Of a DNA stretch of 64,000 nucleotides, positions 11,388 through 23,560 are shown piece after piece. The notes below the pieces were generated by a model. It was not told the origin of the DNA. It saw only the letters and a list, made by a program, of their open reading frames with translations, and made no database searches. Within the stretch, counting starts at the first letter, position 1. Each line of letters starts with the position of its first letter. The DNA comes from Artemia franciscana. Taxonomy: Eukaryota; Arthropoda; Branchiopoda; Anostraca; Artemiidae. The stretch covers positions 10,416,335 through 10,480,334 of the forward strand of contig NC_088868.1 of assembly GCF_032884065.1 (NCBI RefSeq), given 5' to 3'. The translations under genes and the position numbers were made by a program.

Positions 11388-12357
11388 TATAATAATAATA
11401 ATTTATTTCTCACCCACGACAACACTATAAAAGTATTAAAATGTGGAGTGCAAACAATTAAATACACACAAAAAAAAAGCAAAACATACAAAAAATGAAA
11501 AGTAATGACAATAGAAATTTTTTACATTAATACAAAAAATTAAATAAACACACAAAATAACAAACTGTGAAAAACAATCAAAAGCAGAAAACTATCCAAC
11601 CTGTTTGACTGACATCACTAGTCAATAAACTTTTTCAAGGACGCATAAGAGAGAGGATAATTAACCACATATTGCAAAGCAATATTATAGATCCCAACTA
11701 ATAATGGTTCTTACCAAACAACAGCTGTACAACACAATTATTGGGAACATTCAATAACTAGACATGAACCCTAGAAGAGGGCCATAGCATCCTGTCAATA
11801 CAAGTTGATGTTAAAAAAGCTTTAGAAAGTATATTGCATGCAAAAACAATAGACAAAATCTAACAGTAAAATTATCTAAGACAAATACTATCCTAGATAG
11901 AATACTACTATTACTAATAACTCACTGCAGCACCAAGCCACCTAAGGCCAACACAGTTATGCATGCTCCTCCTCCAACCCAATCTATTCAAGGCCTTCCT
12001 CTTTACACCCTCCCAGGAAGTTTGTTCCCATTTCCTTTAAATCTTTATTTATGACACCCTCCAACCCCTGACAAGGATGACCTGCTTTCCATATAGCCCC
12101 AGATGGTTTGCCAAAAAGGACAATATTTGGCAATCTGTCATCCTTCATCTGCAGAATGTGGCCTAGCCATCTCAACCTTTCTTTCATTATAGCCCAAGAA
12201 AGTAGGTGTGAATCATATTTTTCATACAACCTACTGTTTGAAATACAGTTAGTCTGCCAGGTACCCCGAACAATCTGTAGGCAATTTCTCTGAACTGCCT
12301 TCACTGTAGCTTCCAATATTTTGATCTTGGTTTGCAGACTTATCTTCCTATTCTTGG
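11388..12357 (-). mobile_element. RTE-like LINE, copy 2 (5'-truncated)
   Basis: On the minus strand the element opens abruptly inside the RT C-terminal region at about 12,357 (NRKISLQTKI). It continues through NSRLYEKY, WLGHILQMKDDRL and EGVINKDLKEMG, then a stop near 11,984, and a 3' UTR of about 590 bases. It ends with AATAAA followed by (TTA)n at 11,388-11,408. This gives the true 3' end of the family. The LINE-typical features are 5' truncation, a polyadenylation-like signal and a short-repeat tail. The copy carries the same 63-base in-frame deletion as copy 1. Just beyond its 5' end begins the segmentally duplicated host DNA (see 12,390). Confidence 0.85.
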
Positions 12358-13598
12358 GTTTTTCCAGATTTTCCGCAACCCAAGATAAATTCATGGTTGT
12401 TAGGTTGTTCTGGTACATTTAGTATTTGTATTGTACATTCCTGTATCAGAATGCCAGGTGAGCTGAATGGTTGAAAACCAAGGAGAACCAAACAAGCATT
12501 TTCAAATACGATTCCATACTCTGACGGCAAGTCATTGAAGGATTGGAGTTTATTCATGTTATTGTAATCTAAAATGGCTTATGAACCATATTAGTAAATG
12601 GCGTGCTTGATCTAGTCCATAATTTTTCCTCTTTCCTAGTGCCAGTATACTATTGGATAAGGTCTATTATGCAAAATATTAGGTATATAGGAGAAACTTT
12701 TCCAGAAAATTGAAGGTATTTCCAGGAAAAGGCCTTAATTTCTTAGGAATTGGATATCTTGATCAAACTGTAATAATCCCAAATTATCTTAGACTCAGAT
12801 CATGTGGAAGTTAACAAACAACAAAGTTATTTGAACTCAGACTTTTTTTTTAACAAAATCAAAACAATCATTTTAAAGATCTGATTCTACAAATTCTTCT
12901 TACTGTAAGACAATGCAAGAAGTAATGCTTTTTTTATGTTTTAAGGATATGGATATTGCATGAATTATTGATTAAATAAAACCAGTTCGTAAAAAAGCTG
13001 AAAAGTTAGTAAAATTTACTATCCTCGCCCAAAATCTTTTGGTTTGTGATGCTCTGTCTAAAGATGGGATTTCGCCTGCGTATTATCTACTGTGGTGACC
13101 AATTGTGAATCCTCTTTTGCTCCACATTAGGATGAAAGTGCTCTTTGCCCACAATGACATCACGATTAATATTATGTCTGAACCTCCTAATTCCTAAAGA
13201 GAATTGCCTTGAATTTTTGTGAAGAGACAGAGATTCAAAACTAAGTCTTTTTTTTTACCTTTTCAAGAATATAGCAGTCACATTTTAAATTTGTTAATTT
13301 TTTTCAAGGGTTTAGCAGTCCTTATTTTGACTTGGTGACAACCCTTATAAGACCCACATAGATTTGAATCCTTTTTGGATGTCCTTGGGTCCTCTTTGAT
13401 GTCATCTAGGGATGTGGCATATGATAAGAAATCACTAACGCCCTTTCGTCATTTAGGTTGAAAGCTTCTTCTTTTTTAATTGTTCTTGAGGTGTCAGGCA
13501 TTATTGACTTCATGTTGCCTCTACTTTTTGCCAATATAGTTTATCCTATCATGTCTTTTGGAACGTTTTATGCATCATTCAATTCCTCTATATTTCAG

Positions 13599-13745
13599 AA
13601 ATAATGGATCCTTTGGAAATTGATACTGATGAACCCTTGGAAGTTCCAAACATTGTTCATTCATCCTATGATTTGGACTCTCCTAAGAGCAATTCTTGCA
13701 GTACGTCTCAGGTTCTGGGTGGTTCTTTAACATTAAAGGAAGAAG
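13599..13745 (+). CDS. Exon E1 of a C2H2 zinc-finger gene (duplicated 49-codon exon)
   Basis: A pyrimidine-rich acceptor (CTCTATATTTCAG) precedes 13,599, and the donor GTATGT follows 13,745. Read in phase 1, the exon encodes 49 residues containing IMDPLEIDTDEPLEV and ending GSLTLKEEG. The peptide is acidic at its start and Ser-rich in the middle, with no domain I recognise. Length is 147 bases and both junctions are phase 1, so it can be included or skipped without changing frame. Three homologous exons follow at 18,404, 24,670 and 30,941. No upstream exon is identifiable, so the gene start is probably outside the window. The exon call rests on conserved splice sites and on conservation of frame among the copies. 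Confidence 0.7.
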
Positions 13746-16700
13746 GTATGTTTTTAAAAAGAAAGAGTGCAAAGCCTCGTTTTGTCTATTTTATACTTAG
13801 GTTTTTTTTATAAATTGAAGCATAAACGTAGGTTTTGACACTTTGTCTCTGCTCTGTCCATATGATACTTGTTAGATTATTCTAATCATTGGTAGCATTA
13901 GCTGCCTAAACTTTTGGATATAAAGTAGTTTATGTTTCTTTATTTGTAGATTATGCTGAATGAAAATTTTGTTGTATTTTTATAATAAAAGAAGAATATA
14001 AATAAATGATTACACTCAATAGAGAAGGTTAAACACAATTTTGTTGATTGATTAATTTAAACTCAGTAAACACAAGATGATTATTGGGAGACTCCTTGTA
14101 TAAAAATTATAATGTCAGATGTAAAAATTTGGGCCCTTTCGAAGATTCCTCCATTTCAGCATTTTGATGCAGCATCAAAATTATGTAGAGTTTTTCTTTG
14201 TCAGTAGGATTTTTTTAAACCTATTGAGGCTTGATTAGGTCTAAAACTGAAGAAAAAACGCTTCTTGTAATCCTATCTCGCGTAGCATTTGCACGAACTT
14301 GTCATTCATACCTGCATTTTTGGTAATTTTAACTTGGACTTTTTGATATGCCTACAAATGGTACACAAGATCTATTTATTACAAGATCTATTGTTAAAAA
14401 AAGGAGGAAAAGACAATTTTGGGTTTAAGTTCATTAGAATCTATTTTAGACTTGAAGAAAACGAGCTGAGGTCTTGCATTTCTATTGTAGTCTGTTTTTT
14501 AACAACATATAAGGTTTTTAAAGAAGGAATGGTCATATAAACTTCGAAAGGAGTTCATTTGATTGAAAATCAGAACTTCCAGTTCACTTTTTCAGACTCA
14601 AAAGTGATAGGACGGCAACTACCCTTCCCCCTCCCTTCAATGTTCTATTTTTGCCAAACTCATATGATAAAAGTTTTTTGATAGCTATTTTGTTCAAAAT
14701 AAACGCCTTTAGGGTTGACAAGCCCTCTAGAGTATATAAAGTTTCTATTGGATCAGTGGTCATAAAATTTCCAAAATTCACCATCAATAAATAGCCCTGT
14801 TAAATTAACGAGCAAAATTAATGTGAGTAGGGCTGGAAAGCCCATGCCTTAAGACCTGAAAAAAAATTAAGTGAATATGTATCGACTGTCTAATAGAATA
14901 ATTATTTTTATATATTACTTTATAATAATATTATTTAATAATTATAATTCCTTAAAGTCTTAATAATTTTTGATTTATTAAAGTTAAAAATGAAAATGAC
15001 TCCTCATTATTGCGAGGTTCCTTGTCTAAAAATTACAACGTTAATGTAAATACGAAACAATTTGAGCCCTTTAAAAAATTCCTCTATTTTGGGATTTTGA
15101 TACAACATTGCTGTTGAAACACGTAGATGTTTTTTGACACGAATTGAGAATGAAATAGATTAAAAACTAAAGAAAAAACTGTCATTTTTTTTTCTTACTA
15201 AACTTAACATCAGAACAAACTTATCATTCAGCCTACAAGGTTCAAACTTAAACTTTTCCCATGCTGATCAATGGTAAGCGTAGTGTTGGTACCAATCAAT
15301 TGCAAATTGAAATTATTGCAAGATCTTTGTAAAAAAAGGAGGAAAAACAATGTTTGGTGTAAAGACTGCAGAAAATAAAAGACTACTTTATAAGGCTCTT
15401 AATAGTATTTTGTTGTATAGTTTAGTTCCCCAAAAAACTTAAGTAAGCTCATTTTTGTGTAAACTGGTAGTTTTTCAGAATGCTTGGAATATAGGGAATT
15501 ATCATAAGCCAATTTATTTGAGCTGGTTTTCTAAACTGTAAATCAATGATTTTTATTCGTTTTAGTTTCAATTTTGCTTTTTACTTCCATTGGGAAAAAA
15601 AAGGTTCCTTTTGAAATCAATAGAATCAACTAGTTCGTGGTAACAAGACCACCAAAAATCAATCTTCATAGGTAACAAACCAGGCTCCTGAATTTGCATC
15701 TCATTGTTTATGAGATGTCTTTGAATCCTTTGTGTAAAAGCCAGGGTTAACAACTCTAGTTTTGCATAACTATTTGCCCGGGTTTTTTTCTTGCCATTTT
15801 TGTAGTGATTTTTCGCTTCTATTGGTGATTTTTTAAGATCAAAAGAATACCACAAACATCAATGGAAAAAGTGTATAAACCCTTAATTCAGTATAAAATT
15901 AGTCACAATATTCTAGTTTTGCGGAGACATTCTGAAAGCAAGAACGCACGTATTACCACAAAAAGTACGATGTTTTTCTGTTCTCAATTACCTGAACCAT
16001 TCATTCAATGCCTACTATGTCTTATTTTTTTTTACGATGGTGTATCAGAGCGAAATTAATCCAAACCATTAAACAAGAGACTTCATATATATTGGGGGGA
16101 GGATACTCCCTTGCAATATTTGTAGCTAGTCAGTAAAATCATGACTCCAAAGACTATAGTTTTGCTGGTTCACTATATAAATTGACTATTTGAAAATATG
16201 TGAACTAATACGATTGCAAGATGAAAATACTGACACCAGAACCACCTAAACTTCAAATAGCATAAATCTTATCCATGGTCAATTTCACCTACTCAATTTC
16301 TATATTAGTGAAAAAGAAGAACCTGAGAAATAAAACTATGGGATTAAATACTGACAAAGTGTCTACCATGGTCTACATAAAACTCAGCAACTATAGTGGT
16401 TTGATTATTGCTTTAACTGTAAAACAACGAAGTAACTACACAAAATATAAATGTCTGATTTTGCTGACCAATCGATAATGACTAAGTGCTGCAAAATGAT
16501 TTGGAAAATTGTAAGTTGCTTGATAATTTACCTAAAATTTAACGGATTTTTTAAATTTTCGGATTTAAAATTTTCCGGATTTTTCTTCTACCCGAAATAA
16601 GTTGATATGCTCATAAGGTCGTTCTGGTACATTCAACATTTATGTTGTTTCTTTCTGAATCCAAATTTTAAGAGAGTTGAATGGTTGAAACCGAGAAAAA

Positions 16701-17865
16701 CTGAACAAATATTTTCAATGACGATTCCATGTATCAAAGGCAAGTCATTTAAGGATTCGAATTTTTCTGTGTTATTTTATTCAACAATGGCTTTAGAAGT
16801 ATATAAGTAAATGGCCTGTGTTATATATCCGCAATGTCAAATTTTTTCTGGAACCAGCATACTATTGGCTAAGGTCTTATGCAAAATATAAGCTATCTCA
16901 CGGGAAAATGCCTTAATCCCTTATGAATCAGACTGGGCGGTATCCAGGATTTTTCTGGGGGGAGTACAAATGGTTTTTTTCGGGGGGGGGGGTTCAAAAG
17001 GATTTTTCAGGTTTTTTACACAAAAAGTGCATAAAAAGTGTGTTCAAATCCATGTCTGTGACGTTTTTTACTAGTCAAACAATCATTGGGGGGGGGGGGT
17101 CAAGTACCTTCCCCTCCTGAATGTGACCTTGGAATCAGATATCTGTATCAAAACTGTAAACATCCCTGATTATCTTAGCGCCAGATACACTAAAAGTTAA
17201 CAAACAGCAAACTTAGTAAGACTCAGAATTTTCTATTTTTCAAAATCAGAATATTTCTTGTCCAATGGTACAGAGTTGAAACTATCCGACACTGTCCAAA
17301 GCCTTGTATTAAGTATCTAATTAATTCTACTGAATCTTCCGACTATAAAGCAATGCAAGAAGCAATTCTTTTCTACGTTGTAAGGTACTAAAGGCATGGG
17401 TATTTAGTGAATTGTTGACTAAATCAAACCTGTCCGTAAAAATGCCGAAAAGTTCGTAAATTTACAACCTTCAACCCAAATATTTTGGCTAGAGACACTG
17501 CCTGACACCGACATTTAACCAACATATTGCCTACTGCGGTGATAATTTCTGAAGCTTCTCTTGCTCCACTTTCGGATAACTCTGCTCTATGCCCACTTTA
17601 GCATCACTAAAATAGCATGCCTGAACCTCGTATTTCCTAAAGAGAAACCACATTGCCAAGATACTTCGGCAGTGGAAATACGAAAGTTGTTATTATAATA
17701 TTTAAAAAATGTTACAAAACAAAATGTTTATTGCCCATATAGTTTGCCTTTTTTTATAATTTCACCTTGTGATAGTTTTTTTTTTTAACGTACCCACAGT
17801 GAATGGATTCGCTAAATCAGAAAGTGTGTTTTGTTTGGTTCTTCTTTTACACATGGGTCTCTACC

Positions 17866-18000
17866 AAGACATGGTAAAAACAGGAGTCTCAGCTGGGAAA
17901 CACAGAGCCCAGGGTTAAATCACCCCCCTACCAACATGTTGGCTGACAAGCTTTTTATATGTCCCTGTTAAAAAGACCCAGCAATGTGGTATGTGTGTAC
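17866..18000 (+). mobile_element. Decayed copy of the tRNA-derived SINE
   Basis: The order CAGGGTTAAATCACCCCCCTAC, TTGGCTGACAAGC, ATGTCCCTGTTAAAAAGAC, CCAGCAA matches the body of the SINE at 4.84-5.04 kb. The tRNA A-box is no longer clear. The copy lies within the intron upstream of exon E2. Confidence 0.5.
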
Positions 18001-18403
18001 ATTTTTCAAACCTTTTATTTTTTAACTTTTTTTTTTAACTTTTTTAACCCTAACTTTTTTCTGAAGTGACAGAGATTCAAAACAAAGTCCTCTTTTTTCT
18101 ACATTTTTCGATAATAAAGTAGTCACATTAAAAAAAGAATTTTCCAAGGGTTTAGTGATTCTTGTTCTACGTGTCGGCAATCCTGGTAAGAGCCACAGAG
18201 AGTTGAATCTTTTTTGGATGCCCTTTGGTCTCCTTTATTTTCTTTTAGATGTTTTTAATGTTTAAGTGTCTTTTTAATGTTATCTTGCTTGAATCGTCTA
18301 CCATTCTGTTTGAGTTGTCAGCGATTATTCACTTGATGTTGCCTCTGCTCTGTACTAGTATAGTTTACCTTTTCATGCATTATTCAATCACTCTATCTTT
18401 TAG

Positions 18404-18550
18404 AAATGATGGATCCTTTAGAAGTTGAGACTGATGAATCCTTGGTAGTTCAAAATTTTGATCATTCATCCTATGATTTGGACGCTCCTAAGAGCAGTTC
18501 CCGCAGCTCGATCCAGCTTCTGGTTGGTTCTTTTACGTTAAAGGAAGAAG
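18404..18550 (+). CDS. Exon E2 of the zinc-finger gene (duplicated 49-codon exon)
   Basis: The acceptor CTCTATCTTTTAG ends at 18,403 and the donor GTATAC follows 18,550. The phase-1 frame gives 49 residues beginning with MMDPLEVETDESLVV and ending GSFTLKEEG. It differs from E1 mostly by substitutions that keep the acidic-then-Ser-rich pattern, and it has no frame break. The flanking intron is also homologous to that of E1. Whether E1-E4 are used together, as alternatives, or only partly cannot be told from DNA. Confidence 0.7.
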
Positions 18551-18959
18551 GTATACTTTTAAAAAGAAAGAGGCCAAAGCCTCTTTTTGTTTATTTTACA
18601 CTTGGGTTATTTGTTATAAAATGAAGCATAAACTGGCATTTTGAGACACTTTGTCTCAGTCCATATGAAGCTTGATGGGATTATTCCTTTCGCTGGGGGG
18701 AGGGGCACCTGCTTTTTTTTTACATACAAAATAGTCTTTTTTAATTTCTGATTATTCTGAATGAAAATTTGGATTTTTTTCTTTTTAGTGTAGAAAAAAT
18801 TGAATAAATCAATACAGTCCCTAGAGAAGGTTAAACACAATTATGTTGATTGGTTCATTTAAATTCAGTAATTAGACAGCTGATGATTGCGAGATTCCTT
18901 GTCTAAAAATTATAATGTTGAATGTAAATGCAACAGAATTGAGCCCTTTCATGATTTTC

Positions 18960-19060
18960 TTTGCCAAAATTATCGTTTTTTATATTTATATCAAAAAATT
19001 ATATATATATAAAAAATTATATCGTTTTATTTTTTTTATATTAAAAAAACTAAATCAATC
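18960..19060. repeat. AT-rich low-complexity stretch
   Basis: Runs of TTATATTTATATC, TATATATATAAAAAATTATATC and poly-T interrupt the intronic segmental repeat downstream of E2. No gene is seen. Confidence 0.5.
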
Positions 19061-19109
19061 ACCAGAGTCCATAGGACAAGGGCTATAAGTTACACTAGTT
19101 GCCCATTAC

Positions 19110-20880
19110 TGACAAATATGGTTTTTAAGGAAGGAATTGTCATAAAAACTTCGGAGGGGCTCATTCGTTTGTAAATCAGAAGTTCTATTGCGCTTTTTAA
19201 GACTCAAAAGTGATTGAAGGGCAACTAGACCATCTCCTCCACGTCATCTTTTCCCCAAATGCATCTGATAGAAATTACGAGATGGCCATTAGTTTGAAAT
19301 AGTTCAAAAATTATATAACAACGCCTTCGGGGTTGACAAATCGCTATAGAGTCTAGGAGCTAGGGTGCTTCTGTAACCAGTGCTACCAAGGCTGAAGACG
19401 TTAAAATGAACATCTGAGGAAACATTGAGATGGACGTTCAACTGACCAAAAGGCAACATTTATCTATTACTAATGCTATTATTGCTGCTGCTATTACTGT
19501 TCCTGCTACTACTACTAATGCGACGATATCACTGCTAATACTGCTCCTCCAACCATCACCGTTACTATGAAACTGCTACTATTAAGGCTACGCGTATGAA
19601 GGTGAAAATTTTAAAGAATATTGAGGTGAAATTTGAACTAGACCAAAACTTATTATGTGCTTGCAGGTTGTTAAAAGGTTGGATCCTAAGAATGGATTTG
19701 GGTATTAAGTTGTAGCTTTCAGAGAATGCTTAAAGAGGAAAATTAATTGACCAAAAGGTAATATATTTATGCTACTGCTATCACAACTACCACTGCTACT
19801 ATTACTGCTATGAAAACTACTCTAACTTCTACCCAATTGTAACTACTTGTAAGGTCAACAGTATTAAGGTGAAAAGGAGGTTAAAAGGGAACATCAGCAA
19901 TAGTTTTTTTATTTTTTTCTCTGACCAGAGTCCTTCTTATTGAAGGAGTCATCATAGAAACTTCAAAAGAAGCTCATTCGAATAAAAAATTTAACTTTTA
20001 GTACCTTTTTATAAGTCAAGAGTGATTGGAGGTTGACTAGCTCCCCTCCTCATACCTTTTATTTTCCAAGACGCATCTTTTTAAGATTTTGAGATGACGA
20101 TTTCATTCAGGTGAAAGGTTCAGTATTTATGTCTTTGGGAATATCAACACCCCACAACCCTGAGGTCAAGGTCTAAAAATCATACTAGTTGTCCATTATT
20201 AACAAGGCTTTTAAAGAAGGGGTGGTTGTAACAGGTCTGTAAGAGGCTCTTTCGATTTGAGGTCAGGAGTTATTTTGCCTTTAAATGTAAAAAGTGATCA
20301 GAGGGCAACTAGCCCCTCCCCTTCTGCCACGTTCTCTTTTCGGCAAAAGCATCCGATACGAATTTCGATAATAAGCATTTTGTTCAAACTAGTCCAAAGA
20401 TCAAATAACTTTTGAGGTTGACACAACCCCCTAGAGCCTGGGGGCGAGAGTTGTAAGCTATTCCCCGAGGGCATATAAGGTTTTATGTATATCGCGGCCG
20501 TATAAACTTTAGAGGAGGCGTATTTTGATGTGAAATTGTAATTTCTATTTTGCTTTTTTGAGTCCAAGCCACTGGTGGGCAACCAGTCCCTCCCTGATAC
20601 CTTCTTTGCCTTATACTCTTCTGGTTGAAATTTTGAGAGAAGCATTTTGTTCAAGATAGTCCAAAGATGATATAATGATACCTCGATCATTAAAAATCTT
20701 ATTTATGCCAACCGGAATTTTAATGTCGGAAAATATCAGTTTAAAAATTAAAAAGTGAACTGCGTCAAAGCTTCACATCTGTAGAGATTTAAAATCTTAT
20801 TGCAATTATGTCTTTGGGTATGTCATCCCTCTCGCGGCCCTCGGTGCAAGGGCCGTATCTTGGGTAACTCGTTCATTGTT
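19110..20880 (+). repeat. Repeat family B, tandem units
   Basis: Units of roughly 250-270 bases carry, in order, 'TTTTTAAAGAAGG.GTGGTCATA.AAACTT', 'AGGAGGCTCATTCGATTGAAA', 'TTTTTAAGA.TCAAAAGTGATTGGAGGGCAACTAG', a C-rich CCCCTCC run, 'TTTTCCCAAA.GCATC' and 'GGTTGAC...CCCC.AGAGCCTGGGGC'. Copies start near 19,115, 19,930, 20,200 and 20,470. Single copies occur near 14,500-14,760, 23,190-23,330, 29,040-29,110 and 40,790-40,930. It is an interspersed non-coding family; the open frame at 20,298-20,690 on the minus strand is incidental. Confidence 0.6.
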
Positions 20881-21780
20881 TTCATTTAGAATATGATATT
20901 GTGAAGTGTTCGCATGTTTGATTTTTACTTTTCGAAGAGACGAAGGGCATTCAGGTAAGCTTTCAGATGATGTTGAGGGGAATGCTGAATTAAATCACTG
21001 CAAATCATTTGCATACGGGTTGTCAAAAGGGTGTCACTCAAGAATGACTGAGTATATTAATTTTGAACCTTCGAGAAATGATAAGGGAGATGATCATTGA
21101 CCAACAAGGCAATATTTCCACGCTACTACAACTACTCTACTACTACTACTACTACTACTACTACCGCCAAAACTGCTGCTCTTACCAAGACTAAGGAATT
21201 AGAAATGAACATTTGAGGAAATATTGAGAATAGAGCTGAACTAATTCAAAGCATACTATGTGCACACAAATTGCTGATGCACGTGTATCAGCAATATTTC
21301 TGGAAGGGCTTATGGTATCCAGGTGGAATTTCTGGTGTATCGTGATGGGGATCTTCAACTGACCGAAATGCAATATGTACCTGCCACTAATACTACTAAT
21401 ATTACTGCTACTACTGTTACTGTTACTACCTCTTTTGAGAGGTACCATCATGCTACTATTATGCATACCATCATGCTAGTACTATTAAGGCTACATGTAT
21501 GAAAGTGAAAATTTGACTGAATTTTGAAGAGGAAGTTGAACTAAATCAAAACACACTTTATGCATGGAGATCGTCAAAAGGGCTTATCTTAAGAATGGAT
21601 TTGGGCATTAAGTTGGAACTTTCAGAGAATTTTTAAAGGGGAAGATCAATTTACCAAAAGAATATACGTGTAAGCTACTACTGTTGCTGCTTATACTACT
21701 ACTGCTGCTTCTATTGCAATGTCTTGTAGGGCTAAGACTATTAAGATGAAAATTTCAGGAAGTAGATGAAAATACAGGTT
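19390..21780 (+). repeat. Repeat family A with CTA/ACT trinucleotide runs
   Basis: Copies around 19,390-19,860 and 20,890-21,780 contain the words AAATTTGAACTA.A.CAAAACATA.TATGTGC, GGTTGTCAAAAGG, ATCAGCAATATTTC.GGAA, GGGTATTAAGTTG.AACTTTCAG and CAAAA.GCAATAT, followed by tracts of CTACTACTACTGCT. The same order is seen in reverse at 1.86-3.27 kb and forward at 22.5-23.6, 38.6-39.4 and 41.0-41.4 kb. The trinucleotide tracts sit at the same place in each unit. It is non-coding. Confidence 0.6.
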
Positions 21781-21822
21781 GTGAAAAGGCTACATTGGCA
21801 ACTTCAAATTCGGACCTATCTA

Positions 21823-22170
21823 GATAACTTCGAAGACCACACTGCCTTTCCATGACAAAAGTAAAACAGTTCAAAATAGGGATGAAACTTTTTTATTGAC
21901 AGTGAACAGATATAAAATTTAACTGGATATTTCGAACACATATACAGTGTTCATCATCAGCAGTAAAACTGTATATGTTTTAACTGCTTATGTGTTTAAA
22001 CTGTATATGTCTAACTGTATATGCATATGTTTAATGTATATTTTAATTAACTGTATATAAAACTGTATATGTGAACACTGTATATGTGTTCGAAATATCC
22101 AGTTAAATTTTATATCTGTTTACTGTCAATAAAAATGTTTCATCCCTATTTTGAACTGTTTTACTTTCGT
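21823..22170. mobile_element. 348-bp foldback insertion with 12-bp target duplication
   Basis: CGGACCTATCTA lies at 21,811-21,822 and again at 22,171-22,182, bracketing the insert. Inside, arms of about 105 bases pair: GTAAAACAGTTCAAAATAGGGATGAAAC at 21,863 with its complement ending 22,168. The arms include ATTGACAGTGAACAGATATAAAATTTAACTGG and ATTTCGAACACATATACAGT. The loop contains further TGTATATG repeats. A 12-bp duplication is long for a cut-and-paste transposon. Penelope-like retroelements make variable duplications of this size and often carry inverted terminal copies. A Penelope-like relic exists at 37.5 kb, but sequence identity with it is not shown. Confidence 0.7.
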
Positions 22171-22225
22171 CGGACCTATCTAAAAAAATAAATAATAGTG
22201 CTGTAACCACTGTGTTAACCACTAT

Positions 22226-22483
22226 TTTTTTTTCAACGAAAAGTTTATTTTTCTTTAAAAAAAAAACTACTGCCAAAATTATTTTAGGACAGGGTTCCTT
22301 GGAAACAGTCACGAAGAGGTAGGGGGAATTTCACCTATTTAAACAACATTCAAGTTTCTCTGAACCCCTATGAAAACAAAGATATTTTTAATTAAATAAC
22401 ATACCTTCGTCACTGATATCATCTATGTCAGAATCAGAAGATTCAACGTAAATGGTATTTTCCTTCCTTTGTCTCAGATTTGG
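22226..22483 (-). pseudogene. Inverted partial copy of the 40.2-kb exon and its intron
   Basis: On the minus strand, 22,483 down to 22,226 matches plus-strand 40,280-40,535. It covers the last 79 or so bases of the exon (CCAAATCTGAG...ATCAGTGACGAAG), the donor GTATGT and about 180 bases of intron (AATATCTTTGTTTTCATAGGGG, CCAAGGAACCCTGTC, AAAATAATTTTGGCAGTAG). The exon 5' part and acceptor are absent. Coding differences are few: third-position changes plus one Val/Asp change. It is on the wrong strand for the gene and cannot be spliced into it. Confidence 0.85.
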
Positions 22484-23560
22484 CAACAGTTATTTGTATT
22501 AAGTTGAAACTTCCAGGATTTCACTTTTTATGCTACTACTGCTGCAAAAAAAACTAAGGCTATTATCTTAATTCTACTGCTACTCCTACAAGTACTGCTA
22601 ATGCTGGTACTACAACTGCTACTAAAGTTAGGGATATCAAAGCAAAAGAAATTTTAATATTGAATTCGTATTGAACTAAATCGAATAACATTATGTCCAC
22701 ATAGGTTGTCAAAGAGTGCATCAGCAATACATCAGGTTAGGTTTATGGTATTAAGTGGAAAATTTCATCGTGTGTTGAAGGGGATGTTGAAGAAAACCAA
22801 AGGTGCAATGTGTATACTGCTACTACAACTATTGTTACTATTCAAACTAAGGGTATTAAGGTGAAGCTTTCAGGGAATATTTTGTCATATTTTAAACTAA
22901 ATCAAAACAAATGATGGATATGTACATCGTCAAAAGGGTGGCACAGCTATATCTCAAGAACGGTTCACATCATTAAGGTAAGCTGTGGCAGATCTTGAAT
23001 TACCCAGAAGGTTCCATGTGTACTTTTAATAGTACTACTACGATTACTGTAAACTATTGATGCTAAAGGTACTAAGGTGTAACTTTTAGGGAGAGTTTCA
23101 ATTAAACGAAAAAGGGCTTATACGAAAAAGGGCTTAAAAGGGCTTATACGCCCTTTCCAACAGGGCGTATAAGCAATATCATATGGAGCGTCACTCTATC
23201 ATAGTTAGCAATATTGTTACAATTTTTAAAGGAGCTTACTCGATTGAAATATAAAGGTTATAGTGCTCTTTTTAAGAGTCAAAAGTCATTGGTGGGCAAC
23301 CAGCCCCCATCCCGAGCCCACTATGCCAATAAAATCCCAGTAACATTCCAAGAACGACTAAGGGTATAAACTTGGATCTTTTATGCTACTACTATTACTA
23401 CATCTGCTCTTGCAATTTAACTAAAAGGGTGTAAGTGTATCCAGGTTGTCAGCGAGCATAGATAGAATTTTTCAGAAATGGTTTTAAGTTTATTTTTCAG
23501 GTCGAAATGAGGAGTTATAAACTAAATTAAACAATGCTATTTGTATCCAGATTTACAAAA
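22480..23560 (+). repeat. Repeat family A, further copies
   Basis: The words AACTAAATC.AA, TTGTCAAA..G, ATCAGCAATA and GTGAAAATTTCA, together with CTACTACTGCT-type tracts (22,540-22,620, 22,815-22,850, 23,030-23,060, 23,385-23,405), repeat through this stretch. A short duplicated phrase (AAGGGCTTATACG) lies at 23,112-23,150. A family B fragment lies at 23,190-23,330. Confidence 0.55.

Noticed and set aside
20298-20690. Minus-strand 130-codon frame as a gene
   Set aside because: It lies wholly in tandem units of family B and repeats its own wording (SLNKML, W..LNKML), so it is a shadow of the repeat.
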